A stretch of DNA of 5,935 nucleotides, taken from Candidatus Cloacimonadota bacterium (lineage in GTDB: Bacteria > Cloacimonadota > Cloacimonadia > Cloacimonadales > JAIOQZ01). The stretch covers positions 1 through 5,935 of the forward strand of contig JAIOTM010000005.1 of the NCBI GenBank assembly GCA_021106755.1. Direction: 5' to 3'. Shown here piece after piece: positions 1 through 5,846 of the stretch (positions within the stretch are counted from its first letter, which is position 1; every line of letters begins with the position of its first letter). Below the pieces are notes generated by a model, which saw nothing but the letters and a program-made list of their open reading frames with translations, did no database searches and had not been told where the DNA came from. Made by a program: the position numbers and the translations under genes.

Positions 1-1289
1 GGTTTTACACTGAAAGATATTGTGGTTGTGGGATTAAACGGGTTGGGAAAGCAATTTAACAAATTTGTCGCAAATGGGATTTCATTGTCAGCAAATTGCA
101 TTTCAGAGTCATCTATGCAAAAAAGTGTCATATCTCGATAATCCGCAGTGCTTCCACCACGGGATAAAACTGTCGTAGCGTAGAATCCATTTGCTTTTCG
201 ACAATATGCAATAGAACCGGATTCTTCAAACTGATAATGCGATTGCTTTGTAAAATCTGTAATTGAGAATGCAGTAATTCTTGAGAGATAATAAATTTGT
301 GGTTCATCCAAACGAAATTCATTTATATAAACCTTGTTATCATCATTTTGTAAGCTTAAGTTTATAGTTGAAGAGGGCGTAAAATAGTTATTCTCATCTA
401 TTTCGAATGTATCAAGAATATCTCCTTCAACCGAATAGTGAACAATTGAGTAGGGTGATGAAGTTGAATTATCAATCACAACAGCAAATGCTGAACCATC
501 ATCATCAAATTTCATCTTATATATATATCCATCCAGAAAATGACTGATATTGTCATTTGTATCCAGAATATATATAAATCGTTCATAATCGACAAAGCAG
601 CTGAAATAGAAAACCCCATCATTACATTTAAGTAAATTTATTGCAACACGTTGCTCTTCTGTGAATCCAAAATCTAATAATATTTCGTGATTCAGGGTCA
701 AATCATTAGTGTTATAGAAACTCAAATATTTATTCTCAGATGAATCATAACGGATTAGACAAATCTGATTTTCTTCAGCGAAAAGAATCATTTCTTTGCC
801 AAAATGCTCGTTAACTGCAAAATTCAAATATGACGATATTTCGCCAGTTTCCCCATTACGAATAAAAATCCCATCATACTGGCGAGTAATCAAAAAACCA
901 TCGTTTAGTAATCCTGAGCTATATGTTGTTTGTCCTATAATTTGAACGGTAGTATCGAAAAACATTCCGTCTATTGAATCATCACAGGATGTCCACAAGA
1001 TATTTCCATTAAAATCAGTTTTGAAAACATAGGTGAAACTCCAGCCCCAATATTGCCCCAAATCTTCTTCAATAAGTTCTAAATAACCAGTGGTAACAAT
1101 AATTATGCCATCTTGAGTTGTGAGAATAGCATTAGGTATAAGTACAGGGGAAAATGATATAGTGAACAATGTGTCCAATCCAAGGTCTTCGTATGTGAAA
1201 GTCTGTGTCCATGAGTCTTGTGCATAACCTATTGTGTACAATATCAATAGCTGGATAATAATAAATGTTTTCTTAAAACCAAAGTTCAT
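1..1289 (-). CDS. Secreted beta-rich protein with C-terminal FPNPFNPTTT (type IX/FlgD-like) domain, partial
   Basis: The frame is open from an ATG at 1289 to the left edge: 429 codons with no stop, so the gene continues outside the window. The start is firm, because an in-frame TGA lies two codons upstream (TGA ACA ATG) and a purine-rich site (AAAGGCGGTGA) precedes it. Residues 1-25 form a signal peptide: a basic start (MNFGFKK), a hydrophobic core (TFIIIIQLLILYTIG), and a probable cleavage near YAQ. The middle is rich in aromatic and acidic beta-strand patterns such as FKTDFNGNILW, resembling the repeat units of exported beta-propeller-like proteins. Residues 414-423 read FPNPFNPTTT followed by ISFSV. 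This is the opening strand of the C-terminal domain shared by type IX sorting domains and FlgD-like Ig domains in the FCB group. The rest of that domain would lie beyond position 1. The protein is probably exported to the cell surface or medium; its function is unknown. Export is well supported, but the route (type IX or other) is inference. Confidence 0.85.
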   Translation of the reverse strand, partial: MNFGFKKTFIIIQLLILYTIGYAQDSWTQTFTYEDLGLDTLFTISFSPVLIPNAILTTQDGIIIVTTGYLELIEEDLGQYWGWSFTYVFKTDFNGNILWTSCDDSIDGMFFDTTVQIIGQTTYSSGLLNDGFLITRQYDGIFIRNGETGEISSYLNFAVNEHFGKEMILFAEENQICLIRYDSSENKYLSFYNTNDLTLNHEILLDFGFTEEQRVAINLLKCNDGVFYFSCFVDYERFIYILDTNDNISHFLDGYIYKMKFDDDGSAFAVVIDNSTSSPYSIVHYSVEGDILDTFEIDENNYFTPSSTINLSLQNDDNKVYINEFRLDEPQIYYLSRITAFSITDFTKQSHYQFEESGSIAYCRKANGFYATTVLSRGGSTADYRDMTLFCIDDSEMQFADNEIPFATNLLNCFPNPFNPTTTISFSVK

Positions 1290-1292
1290 TGT

Positions 1293-1300
1293 TCACCGCC
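1293..1300 (-). promoter_or_regulatory. Ribosome binding site of the partial secreted-protein gene
   Basis: On the minus strand GGCGGTGA lies 3 nt before the ATG at 1289. It supports that start, together with the in-frame TGA just upstream. The 75-bp gap between this gene and the preceding pseudogene (1290-1364) contains no hairpin with a T-run and no convincing promoter, so read-through from upstream is possible. Confidence 0.5.
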
Positions 1301-1364
1301 TTTACATTCCCAATCCCATAACAAGCAATATTCATTCCAAAATTTTTTCCTGTCACTATTTTAT

Positions 1365-1478
1365 CTATTTTAATAGTAACATCTTGCGAACCTGTTCCAC
1401 AAATCTATATTTTAGTCTGTAGAAGTACACGCCGGAACCTGTTTTTTTGCCGTTATTAGCGGTTCCATCCCAGACTCT
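1365..1478 (-). pseudogene. Orphan C-terminal tail of a FlgD-like / type IX sorting-type domain
   Basis: Read in the frame that ends with TAG at 1367-1365, this stretch encodes VWDGTANNGKK, then SGVYFYRLK, and ends KMLLLK before the stop. WDG-x(3)-NGK, then SG-[VI]-YFYRL, then KMLLLK is the signature of the last strands of FlgD-like Ig/secretion C-terminal domains in the FCB group. Upstream in this frame a TGA stands at 1481-1479, so the tail has no start of its own. The preceding part of such a domain (FPNPFNP and the strands after it) is missing here. The switch from the GLUG frame to this frame therefore falls within roughly 1476-1490. The tail overlaps the last 22 codons of the GLUG frame. 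Confidence 0.8.
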
Positions 1479-1906
1479 TCAATATTTGTAATATTACAGT
1501 TTTGTATAGTTGCTCCATCAATAACACCAAACATTCCCACTGTTACTCCGTTATAAATTTCTATATTGAGAGAAATATTTAAACTGTCAATTATGAAGTT
1601 TTGTCCATCATAACTTCCGACAAATGGATCATAAGTAGATTCTTCCACGGATTCATAATGTATCCCGATTGGCCCAAATCCTCTACCATCACTCCAACTT
1701 GAAGTTACTCTTGCATCAATATCTGCTGTTTGGATAAAATGGTTTGCCCATGTGCTATCAGTCGTGCTTACCCATAGCAGATTATCCAGAGTAGCCACCT
1801 GATAAGGGTCGGTTTGTGTACCAGAGCCGATGCATGGTACACCATCGGGGAATAAGCAGGAGATAAACAGTAGAAGTACAATTGGTAGAATGAGCTTATT
1901 AAACAT
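1365..1906 (-). pseudogene. Internally deleted GLUG-type secreted protein gene, N-terminal part and C-terminal tail in different frames
   Basis: An ATG at 1906 is preceded by AGAGGA at a 6-nt spacing. It opens a 164-codon frame ending at TAA 1414-1412. Residues 1-20 (MFNKLILPIVLLLFISC...) are a signal peptide, with Cys17 in a loose lipobox (FISC). Residues 27-140 have the layout of Cloacimonadota-style GLUG/filamentous-adhesin repeats: GSGTQTDPYQVATL, then HFIQTADIDA (56-65), GFGPIG (76-81), GSYDGQNFIIDSL (97-109), GMFG (124-127) and GATIQNCNITN (131-141). After residue 141 the frame turns into unrelated sequence and stops. The other frame from 1478 down encodes a typical C-terminal domain end, stopping at TAG 1367-1365. 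The simplest reading is a surface or adhesin-like protein that lost most of its middle and is now out of frame. The short 164-residue product could still be made and exported. A longer frame back to 2017 is rejected because its start lies beside the clpX terminator and lacks a signal peptide at its N-terminus. Confidence 0.75.
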
Positions 1907-1912
1907 ACAAAT

Positions 1913-1918
1913 TCCTCT
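1913..1918 (-). promoter_or_regulatory. Ribosome binding site of the GLUG-type gene
   Basis: AGAGGA on the minus strand lies 6 nt before the ATG at 1906. This site decides the start: the in-frame ATG at 2017 has no such site and sits against the clpX terminator, whereas 1906 begins a clear signal peptide. Confidence 0.7.
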
Positions 1919-1961
1919 GTTTGAATTCAATTTTCTGACGCCTGGTGTAATTAAAGCAAGA

Positions 1962-1970
1962 ATTATTCCA
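1962..1970 (-). promoter_or_regulatory. Candidate extended -10 promoter for the GLUG-type gene
   Basis: On the minus strand TGG-AATAAT fits the extended -10 pattern TGn-TATAAT with one mismatch. It lies about 55 nt upstream of the ATG at 1906 and just downstream of the clpX terminator, which is where a new promoter would be expected. No good -35 hexamer is visible at the usual spacing. The region is AT-rich, so a chance match is quite possible. Confidence 0.25.
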
Positions 1971-1990
1971 TAATCAAATGTTCTTTTGGC

Positions 1991-2012
1991 AAAAAAATCC
2001 GCAAAACTGCGG
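1991..2012 (-). terminator. Intrinsic terminator after clpX
   Basis: On the minus strand CCGCA-GTTT-TGCGG (5-bp GC-rich stem, 4-nt loop) is followed by A and seven T. It starts 25 nt after the clpX stop codon and is the expected end of the tig-clpP-clpX transcript. It separates the housekeeping cluster from the secreted-protein genes to the left. The T-run follows only on the minus strand at close distance, so it acts mainly in that direction. Confidence 0.85.
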
Positions 2013-2036
2013 GGCATAATTTTTTTCTAAAGTTGG

Positions 2037-3281
2037 CTATGCCGACTGTGTTTCTTTCTCTTTTTTAGCAGTCTCGTATGTATAGATTGGTTCTTTGCTT
2101 TCGGAAATCACTTCTTCGGTAATGAGACATTCTTTAACGCCAGTCATATCTGGCAGTTCGTACATAATTTCCAGCATTGATTTTTCCATAATAGCCCGCA
2201 AGCCTCTCGCGCCGGTCTTTTGTCCGATTGCGATAGCCGCGACATGTTCCAGTGCGTCCTGAGCGAATTCCAGCCGAACACCTTCCATCTCGAACAGTTT
2301 CATATACTGTTTGTAGATAGCGTTTTTTGGTTTAGTAAGGATTTCCACGAGTTGCTGCTCTGATAATTCCTCTAAAGAAGTAACCACAGGCAGGCGTCCT
2401 ACAAGTTCAGGAATCAAGCCATATTTCAATAAATCGGCGGAAGAAACATGAGGTAGCAGGTCAGCCGAGGCTTCCCTTGCTGAAACGATGTCAGCATCGA
2501 AACCAACAGTTTTCTGGTTTATGCGTTTCTGAATAATTTTTTCCAATCCGCCAAACGCACCGCCTACTATAAAGAGTACTTTGCTGGTGTCCACTTCGAT
2601 AAAGTCCTGGTGGGGATGCTTACGTCCACCTTTGGGTGGTACATTGACTTTCGCTCCTTCCAGGATTTTCAGGAGTGCTTGCTGTACGCCTTCACCGGAA
2701 ACATCCCTTGTAATAGATGGGGTCTCCGACTTTCTGGCGATTTTATCTATCTCGTCCACATAGACGATACCAGTCTGAGCTTTTTCTACATCGTAATTCG
2801 CACTTTGCAGAAGTCGAACAAGGATGTTTTCTACATCTTCACCTACGTAACCGGCTTCGGTAAGGGTGGTGGCGTCGGCAATTGCGAATGGAACTTTCAG
2901 GAAACGGGCAAGTGTCTGAGCTATCAGAGTTTTACCTGAACCAGTCGGCCCAATCATGAGGATATTAGATTTCTCAATTTCCACATCGTCAATGCTTTTC
3001 TGGCGGAATATCCGCTTGTAGTGGTTGTAAACCGCAACAGAAATGACCTGTTTCCCTTTTTCCTGCCCGATAACATATTGATCAAGAAATTCTTTAATCT
3101 GACGGGGAGTAGGCAGGTCGAAGTTGTCTAATTCCTCGTCTTTATGGTCGGCTTCAATGATCGTATGACACATTTGCACACATTCATCGCAGATGTTACC
3201 AGCTACACCTTTTATCATGTGTTTGACTTCGGTTTCCGCGCGTACGCAGAATGCACAGTGCAGGATGTTATATTTATCCAC
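2037..3281 (-). CDS. clpX: ATP-dependent Clp protease ATP-binding subunit ClpX
   Basis: ClpX is the hexameric AAA+ unfoldase that recognises tagged cytoplasmic proteins and threads them into ClpP. The protein is 414 residues, close to the usual 410-430. An N-terminal C4 zinc-binding domain has Cys9, Cys12, Cys31 and Cys34. The AAA+ core shows Walker A GPTGSGKT (111-118), pore loop 1 GYVG (144-147), Walker B IVYVDEID (172-179, with Asp176 and Glu177), pore loop 2 around [11 protein letters not shown] (195-205) and the RKH loop (220-222). It also has the arginine finger Arg296 in GRLPVV and sensor 2 Arg359 in TGARGLR. VGF at 259-261 is the equivalent of the IGF tripeptide that docks into ClpP, so partnership with the adjacent ClpP is intact. 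The C-terminus is a short charged tail (KKEKETQSA). The start is GTG, chosen because AAGGAG lies 6 nt upstream and the zinc-finger domain follows directly. The gene is 10 bp behind clpP and ahead of a terminator. Confidence 0.98.
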   Translation of the reverse strand: MDKYNILHCAFCVRAETEVKHMIKGVAGNICDECVQMCHTIIEADHKDEELDNFDLPTPRQIKEFLDQYVIGQEKGKQVISVAVYNHYKRIFRQKSIDDVEIEKSNILMIGPTGSGKTLIAQTLARFLKVPFAIADATTLTEAGYVGEDVENILVRLLQSANYDVEKAQTGIVYVDEIDKIARKSETPSITRDVSGEGVQQALLKILEGAKVNVPPKGGRKHPHQDFIEVDTSKVLFIVGGAFGGLEKIIQKRINQKTVGFDADIVSAREASADLLPHVSSADLLKYGLIPELVGRLPVVTSLEELSEQQLVEILTKPKNAIYKQYMKLFEMEGVRLEFAQDALEHVAAIAIGQKTGARGLRAIMEKSMLEIMYELPDMTGVKECLITEEVISESKEPIYTYETAKKEKETQSA

Positions 3282-3287
3282 ACTACA

Positions 3288-3293
3288 CTCCTT
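3288..3293 (-). promoter_or_regulatory. clpX ribosome binding site overlapping the clpP stop codon
   Basis: AAGGAG on the minus strand lies 6 nt before the clpX GTG start and shares bases with the clpP TAA (3294-3292). The overlap implies a common mRNA and suggests translational coupling of the two partner subunits. It also supports the GTG start for clpX. Confidence 0.75.
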
Positions 3294-3879
3294 ATTTAAC
3301 TCTCTTATATATTAAATCGTCAACGATTCCGTACTCTTTAGCTTCTTCTGCCGACATGAAAAAGTTTCTGTCCGAATCTTTCTCAATCTGTTTAATCGAT
3401 TTGCCAGTGTGTTTACCCAGTAGCTCTGCCAGCATTTTTTTGCTCTTTATAATTTCTTTTGTTTGAATTTCTATATCGGTGGCTTGACCTTGAACACCAC
3501 CTAAAGGTTGATGTATCATTATTTTACTATGCGGAAGAGCATAGCGTTTGCTTTTTGTGCCTGCACATAATAAAAACGCGCCCATGCTTGCCGCCTGCCC
3601 TATGCAGATAGTGGATACAGGAGGATGAATAAACTGCATAGTATCATAAATTGCCATACCGGAGGTTATTACGCCTCCCGGACTGTTGATGTACATATAG
3701 ATTTCTTTTTCCGGGTCTTCCCCTTCAAGATGAAGCATCTGGGCGATGATAACATTGGCTACATTGTCGTCGATTGGTGAACCAAGAAAGATGATACGGT
3801 CTTTAAGTAACCGCGAATATATGTCATACGCTCGCTCGGAGCGTCCACTTTGCTCTACAACTATTGGTACATAAGGCAT
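3292..3879 (-). CDS. clpP: ATP-dependent Clp protease proteolytic subunit ClpP (Asn in place of catalytic Asp)
   Basis: ClpP forms the tetradecameric serine-protease chamber that degrades proteins delivered by ClpX. The 195 residues match the family length. The N-terminus ([20 protein letters not shown]) is the usual axial-loop region, without a long propeptide. [15 protein letters not shown] (68-82) is the conserved substrate-binding segment. The nucleophile is Ser98 in GQAASMGA and the general base is His123 in MIHQPLGG. The third triad position, read from the conserved context D-x-[DE]-R-D-x-[FY]-x-[SG]-A, is Asn172 ([14 protein letters not shown], codon AAC) instead of Asp. Listeria monocytogenes ClpP1 is a known ClpP with Asn172, and it has altered activity. 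AGAGGAG lies 5 nt before the ATG. The gene follows tig by 51 bp and is followed by clpX after 10 bp. It is the only ClpP in the window; whether the genome has a second one cannot be seen. Confidence 0.98.
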   Translation of the reverse strand: MPYVPIVVEQSGRSERAYDIYSRLLKDRIIFLGSPIDDNVANVIIAQMLHLEGEDPEKEIYMYINSPGGVITSGMAIYDTMQFIHPPVSTICIGQAASMGAFLLCAGTKSKRYALPHSKIMIHQPLGGVQGQATDIEIQTKEIIKSKKMLAELLGKHTGKSIKQIEKDSDRNFFMSAEEAKEYGIVDDLIYKRVK

Positions 3880-3930
3880 AATATCTCCTCTTTACGGATA
3901 AGTTAGCAGTATGACAGCCATCGTCAATGC

Positions 3931-5370
3931 TTATTTTTCTTCAGCAGGGGCTGTTTCTTCGTTTTCCACCGTTTCTGATTGAACTTCATCTGAAGTTTCT
4001 ATTTCAGAAACTTCTTCTGAACTTTCTTTGACTTCTTTGTCTTCCTTCAAGGTTTCCGGCGGTACGAATTCTGATGAAGCTTCGATAAGGCTGTATATCT
4101 TTCGCTCAATAATGCGTCCTTTGAATCCCTCGGAATCTATGACTTTAGCGTATCTATCCTTGTATTCGCTAATGCTCAGATTAACATTTTCCGCGACTTC
4201 TGCAATAAGCATTTCTTTATCCTCATCAGTAACGTCAATGTTTTCTATTTGTTTCAGTTCATCTATCAGGTACATTTTCTTTATCTCAGTTGCGGCAATG
4301 GATTCGTAAGCTTTGAACAATTCCTCTCTCGGCATGTTATATTGCTCTGCCATAGGTTTTACTAATTCAGATGTGTACTGACGCACGAGAGAAGGCGGAA
4401 TCTCTAAATCATTGGCTTTTACAAGTGCTTCACTGATTGCCGCAATCTTATTTTTATTGTTTTCCTGCCGATACTCTTGCTCCAGTTCTTCCCGTATTTT
4501 GCTCTTCATCTCGGCAAGGTTTTCATAGTCAGCATCTTTAGCAAAAGCATCGTCCAGTACTGGCAATACTAATTCTTTGACTGAGAGCAATTTAATCCTG
4601 GAAGGTTTTGTATAAAAGGGACCTGTTTGATTTTTTTTGTCCGCGTCATCTTCAACATCAAACAATATAGCCTCGAATTCCAATACTGGCATGGCTCCTC
4701 TCAGCTTTTCGTTAATCGCGGAGGAAAAATGATTTTCGCCGATTTCAATATCTCGTTCTGTAGGGGCGTGCCAGCCATCATCTTCTTTTGGTATCGTCAA
4801 TTGAATATGAGCGTACAGTCCATTCTCTGCGGGCTTGTCCACTTCCACTAACGCACTCATTTTTTCGCGCATATTTTCTATTTCAATATCGACAATTTCA
4901 TCAGTTAAAATTCTCGGTTCGAACCCGATTTTCAGGTTTTTGTACTGCTTAATCTCAACATTGGGTTTTACTTCGAATTGATAGCGGAATATCAATTCTT
5001 CACCGGGCTTCCATTCTTCGCAAATATCAAGGGGTTCACCTGGAAACAGAGGCTCAAGGTTGTTGTCCTCGACAGCTTTTGTATAGTAGTCTTGCATTTT
5101 TTCTTTGATAAACTCCATCCGGGCATAATCACCATACATTGTCTCAACCATATTCAGCGGGGCTTTGCCTTTGCGGAAACCTGGTATGTTTACATGCTGA
5201 CGCATATTTATCAGCATATTACCGTACTCTCTTTTCGCGTCTTCTGCATTAATAGTAATGGTTAACTCGTGCAGGCACTGACTTTTCTCAGTTGTTTCAA
5301 CTTGCAGATTTACTGGCACTTCTTCCGGTTTGACCAGTGTGCTTACGCCTTTTTTCTTTTTCTTCTTCAC
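3931..5370 (-). CDS. tig: Trigger factor (ribosome-associated chaperone) with polylysine N-terminus and acidic tail
   Basis: Trigger factor binds near the ribosomal exit tunnel and shields nascent chains. Residues 21-160 are the ribosome-binding domain, with the signature GFRKGKAP at 64-71 and the typical opening LQVETTEKSQCLHELTITI. Residues about 175-262 match the FKBP-like prolyl-isomerase domain only loosely, keeping IGENHF...INEKLRGA, so isomerase activity is doubtful. From about 265 to 435 is the helical chaperone domain, beginning VLPVLDDAFAKD. At 479 residues it is longer than the roughly 430-450 usual, for two reasons. The N-terminus has a 20-residue extension starting with six lysines, and the C-terminus (about 441-479) is a low-complexity acidic Ser/Glu/Thr/Val tail. 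The start is GTG at 5370, with GGGAG 6 nt upstream; no better in-frame start lies before residue 21. A GTG at residue 18 has too short a gap to its purine stretch. The gene opens the tig-clpP-clpX cluster, 87 bp behind a tRNA-Leu. Confidence 0.97.
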   Translation of the reverse strand: MKKKKKKGVSTLVKPEEVPVNLQVETTEKSQCLHELTITINAEDAKREYGNMLINMRQHVNIPGFRKGKAPLNMVETMYGDYARMEFIKEKMQDYYTKAVEDNNLEPLFPGEPLDICEEWKPGEELIFRYQFEVKPNVEIKQYKNLKIGFEPRILTDEIVDIEIENMREKMSALVEVDKPAENGLYAHIQLTIPKEDDGWHAPTERDIEIGENHFSSAINEKLRGAMPVLEFEAILFDVEDDADKKNQTGPFYTKPSRIKLLSVKELVLPVLDDAFAKDADYENLAEMKSKIREELEQEYRQENNKNKIAAISEALVKANDLEIPPSLVRQYTSELVKPMAEQYNMPREELFKAYESIAATEIKKMYLIDELKQIENIDVTDEDKEMLIAEVAENVNLSISEYKDRYAKVIDSEGFKGRIIERKIYSLIEASSEFVPPETLKEDKEVKESSEEVSEIETSDEVQSETVENEETAPAEEK

Positions 5371-5376
5371 ATCTTG

Positions 5377-5381
5377 CTCCC
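5377..5381 (-). promoter_or_regulatory. tig ribosome binding site deciding the GTG start
   Basis: GGGAG on the minus strand lies 6 nt before GTG at 5370. The bases at the start read ATGTGAAG: the out-of-frame ATG is followed at once by TGA, so only the GTG frame yields trigger factor. This makes the polylysine stretch part of the predicted protein. Confidence 0.6.
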
Positions 5382-5457
5382 GTTTAACCCATTTTGTGTT
5401 GTGTAAGTTGATGGTAAACCATCCACCGAGTCTCGCAATCTGGGTTGAATTTTTTCA

Positions 5458-5541
5458 TGCGAAAGAGGGGACTCGAACCCCTACAGGATTGCTCCCACTG
5501 GATCCTAAGTCCAGCGCGTCTGCCAATTCCGCCACTTTCGC
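5458..5541 (-). tRNA. tRNA-Leu, anticodon UAG
   Basis: The minus strand folds into a full cloverleaf. The 7-bp acceptor stem is GCGAAAG (5541-5535) with CTTTCGC (5465-5459), and the discriminator is A at 5458. The D-arm contains AATTGGCAGAC. The anticodon stem CTGGA/TCCAG encloses the loop CTTAGGA, giving anticodon UAG (plus-strand 5505-5507). A long variable arm of the leucine class (about 15 nt) follows. The T-arm is AGGGG-TTCGAGT-CCCCT. The 3' CCA is not encoded, so it must be added by a nucleotidyltransferase. With 84 nt and a long variable arm it is a class II tRNA; UAG would read CUA and, depending on modification, other CUN codons. No terminator separates it from tig, so the two may share a transcript. 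Confidence 0.97.
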
Positions 5542-5545
5542 GGAA

Positions 5546-5565
5546 AATAAGGATTACGCCTTATT
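5546..5565 (-). repeat. Perfect 7-bp hairpin 4 nt before the tRNA 5' end
   Basis: AATAAGG and CCTTATT flank a 6-nt loop (minus-strand order AATAAGG-CGTAAT-CCTTATT). It lies 4 nt upstream of the mature 5' end of tRNA-Leu. It could be part of the 5' leader removed by RNase P, or simply an AT-rich chance palindrome. The T-run after the stem is too short (two T) for a good terminator. Confidence 0.4.
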
Positions 5566-5641
5566 ATCATTGAATAAGTAAGAAAAAAAGAGGCTGGAAG
5601 GCTGTCAAGAAGTTAGTGAAAAACGGAGCTATCCCTACTTG

Positions 5642-5670
5642 ATTCTAAGAAAAATCCTGACAGTCAACAA
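5642..5670 (-). promoter_or_regulatory. Candidate promoter of the tRNA-Leu/tig/clp unit
   Basis: On the minus strand TTGTTG and TAGAAT are separated by 17 nt (-10 at 5647-5642, five of six consensus bases; -35 only three of six). An overlapping TTGACT at 5667-5662 is a better -35 but sits 14 nt from the same -10. It lies between the upstream terminator and the tRNA, where a promoter is needed. The leader to the tRNA would be about 90 nt. Sigma-factor preferences of this organism are unknown. Confidence 0.25.
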
Positions 5671-5798
5671 GCTCTCTAATCATATTTTATCGGGAATTGG
5701 ATTCCTTGAATAATAAACTGATATCATTGAAGTATTAACCAAAAGCAAATGATTGGTATTTTGGGTTTATTTCATGAAAAATTTCAGCATATTAAGGT

Positions 5799-5832
5799 AA
5801 AAAAAACAGCGGGGAAAATTCTCGCTGTTTTT
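5799..5832. terminator. Bidirectional intrinsic terminator
   Basis: CAGCG (5807-5811) pairs with CGCTG (5823-5827). The stem extends outward through A/T pairs (5802-5806 with 5828-5832) and inward through GGGA/TTCT with two G-U pairs, leaving a tiny A-rich loop. On the minus strand it is followed by eight T, and on the plus strand by five T. It starts 14 nt after the stop codon at 5849-5847, so it most likely ends transcription of the gene entering from the right edge and insulates the tRNA-tig-clp unit. Confidence 0.85.
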
Positions 5833-5846
5833 GATATAAGTCTAAC

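Larger units (their letters stand above)
5542..5846. other. Gene-free leader region upstream of tRNA-Leu
   Basis: These 305 bases hold no convincing coding frame on either strand. They contain a bidirectional terminator near the right end (5799-5832), a 7-bp hairpin directly before the tRNA (5546-5565) and weak promoter candidates on the minus strand. A perfect TTGACA stands at 5608-5603 on the minus strand, but no recognisable -10 lies 16-18 nt downstream. A palindromic TGACAGTCA occurs at 5658-5666. No repeats, insertion sequence or riboswitch was recognised. Confidence 0.6.

Noticed and set aside
128..322. Minus-strand 64-codon frame inside the left gene
   Set aside because: It is a shifted-frame shadow of the 429-codon secreted-protein frame, which carries the signal peptide and FPNPFNP motif.
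1234..1422. Plus-strand 62-codon frame between the secreted-protein genes
   Set aside because: It is antisense to the signal peptide and to the orphan C-terminal tail, both of which have strong family motifs on the minus strand.
1442..1448. Run of seven A (minus strand) as a programmed frameshift site rejoining the GLUG frame and the tail
   Set aside because: The WDGTANNGK motif of the tail lies upstream of the run and is already in the tail frame, so slippage at the run would not restore a sensible protein. The frame change lies earlier, near 1476-1490.
1907..2017. Extension of the GLUG-type frame upstream to an ATG at 2017
   Set aside because: The extension begins at the base of the clpX terminator hairpin, lacks a ribosome binding site and would bury the signal peptide 37 residues inside. 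The ATG at 1906 has AGAGGA at good spacing.
5384..5458. A 24-codon minus-strand frame (MKKFNPDCETRW...) starting at the tRNA discriminator base and ending 13 nt before tig
   Set aside because: The region before its ATG is the tRNA acceptor stem, so no ribosome binding site exists, and the composition looks random. A regulatory leader peptide cannot be excluded but has no support.
5458..5541. tRNA-Leu as an integration site
   Set aside because: No second copy of the tRNA 3' end, no integrase and no phage-like genes are visible; the neighbours are a conserved housekeeping cluster.
5330..5581. Plus-strand 83-codon frame crossing the tRNA
   Set aside because: Its middle is the reverse complement of tRNA-Leu (the GTRTPTGLLP-like string is a well-known antisense-tRNA artefact) and the rest is antisense to tig.
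5603..5608. Perfect TTGACA on the minus strand as the tRNA promoter
   Set aside because: The 16-18 nt position downstream falls in a pyrimidine run (TTTCTT) with no -10 match; the nearest GATAAT is 34 nt away.
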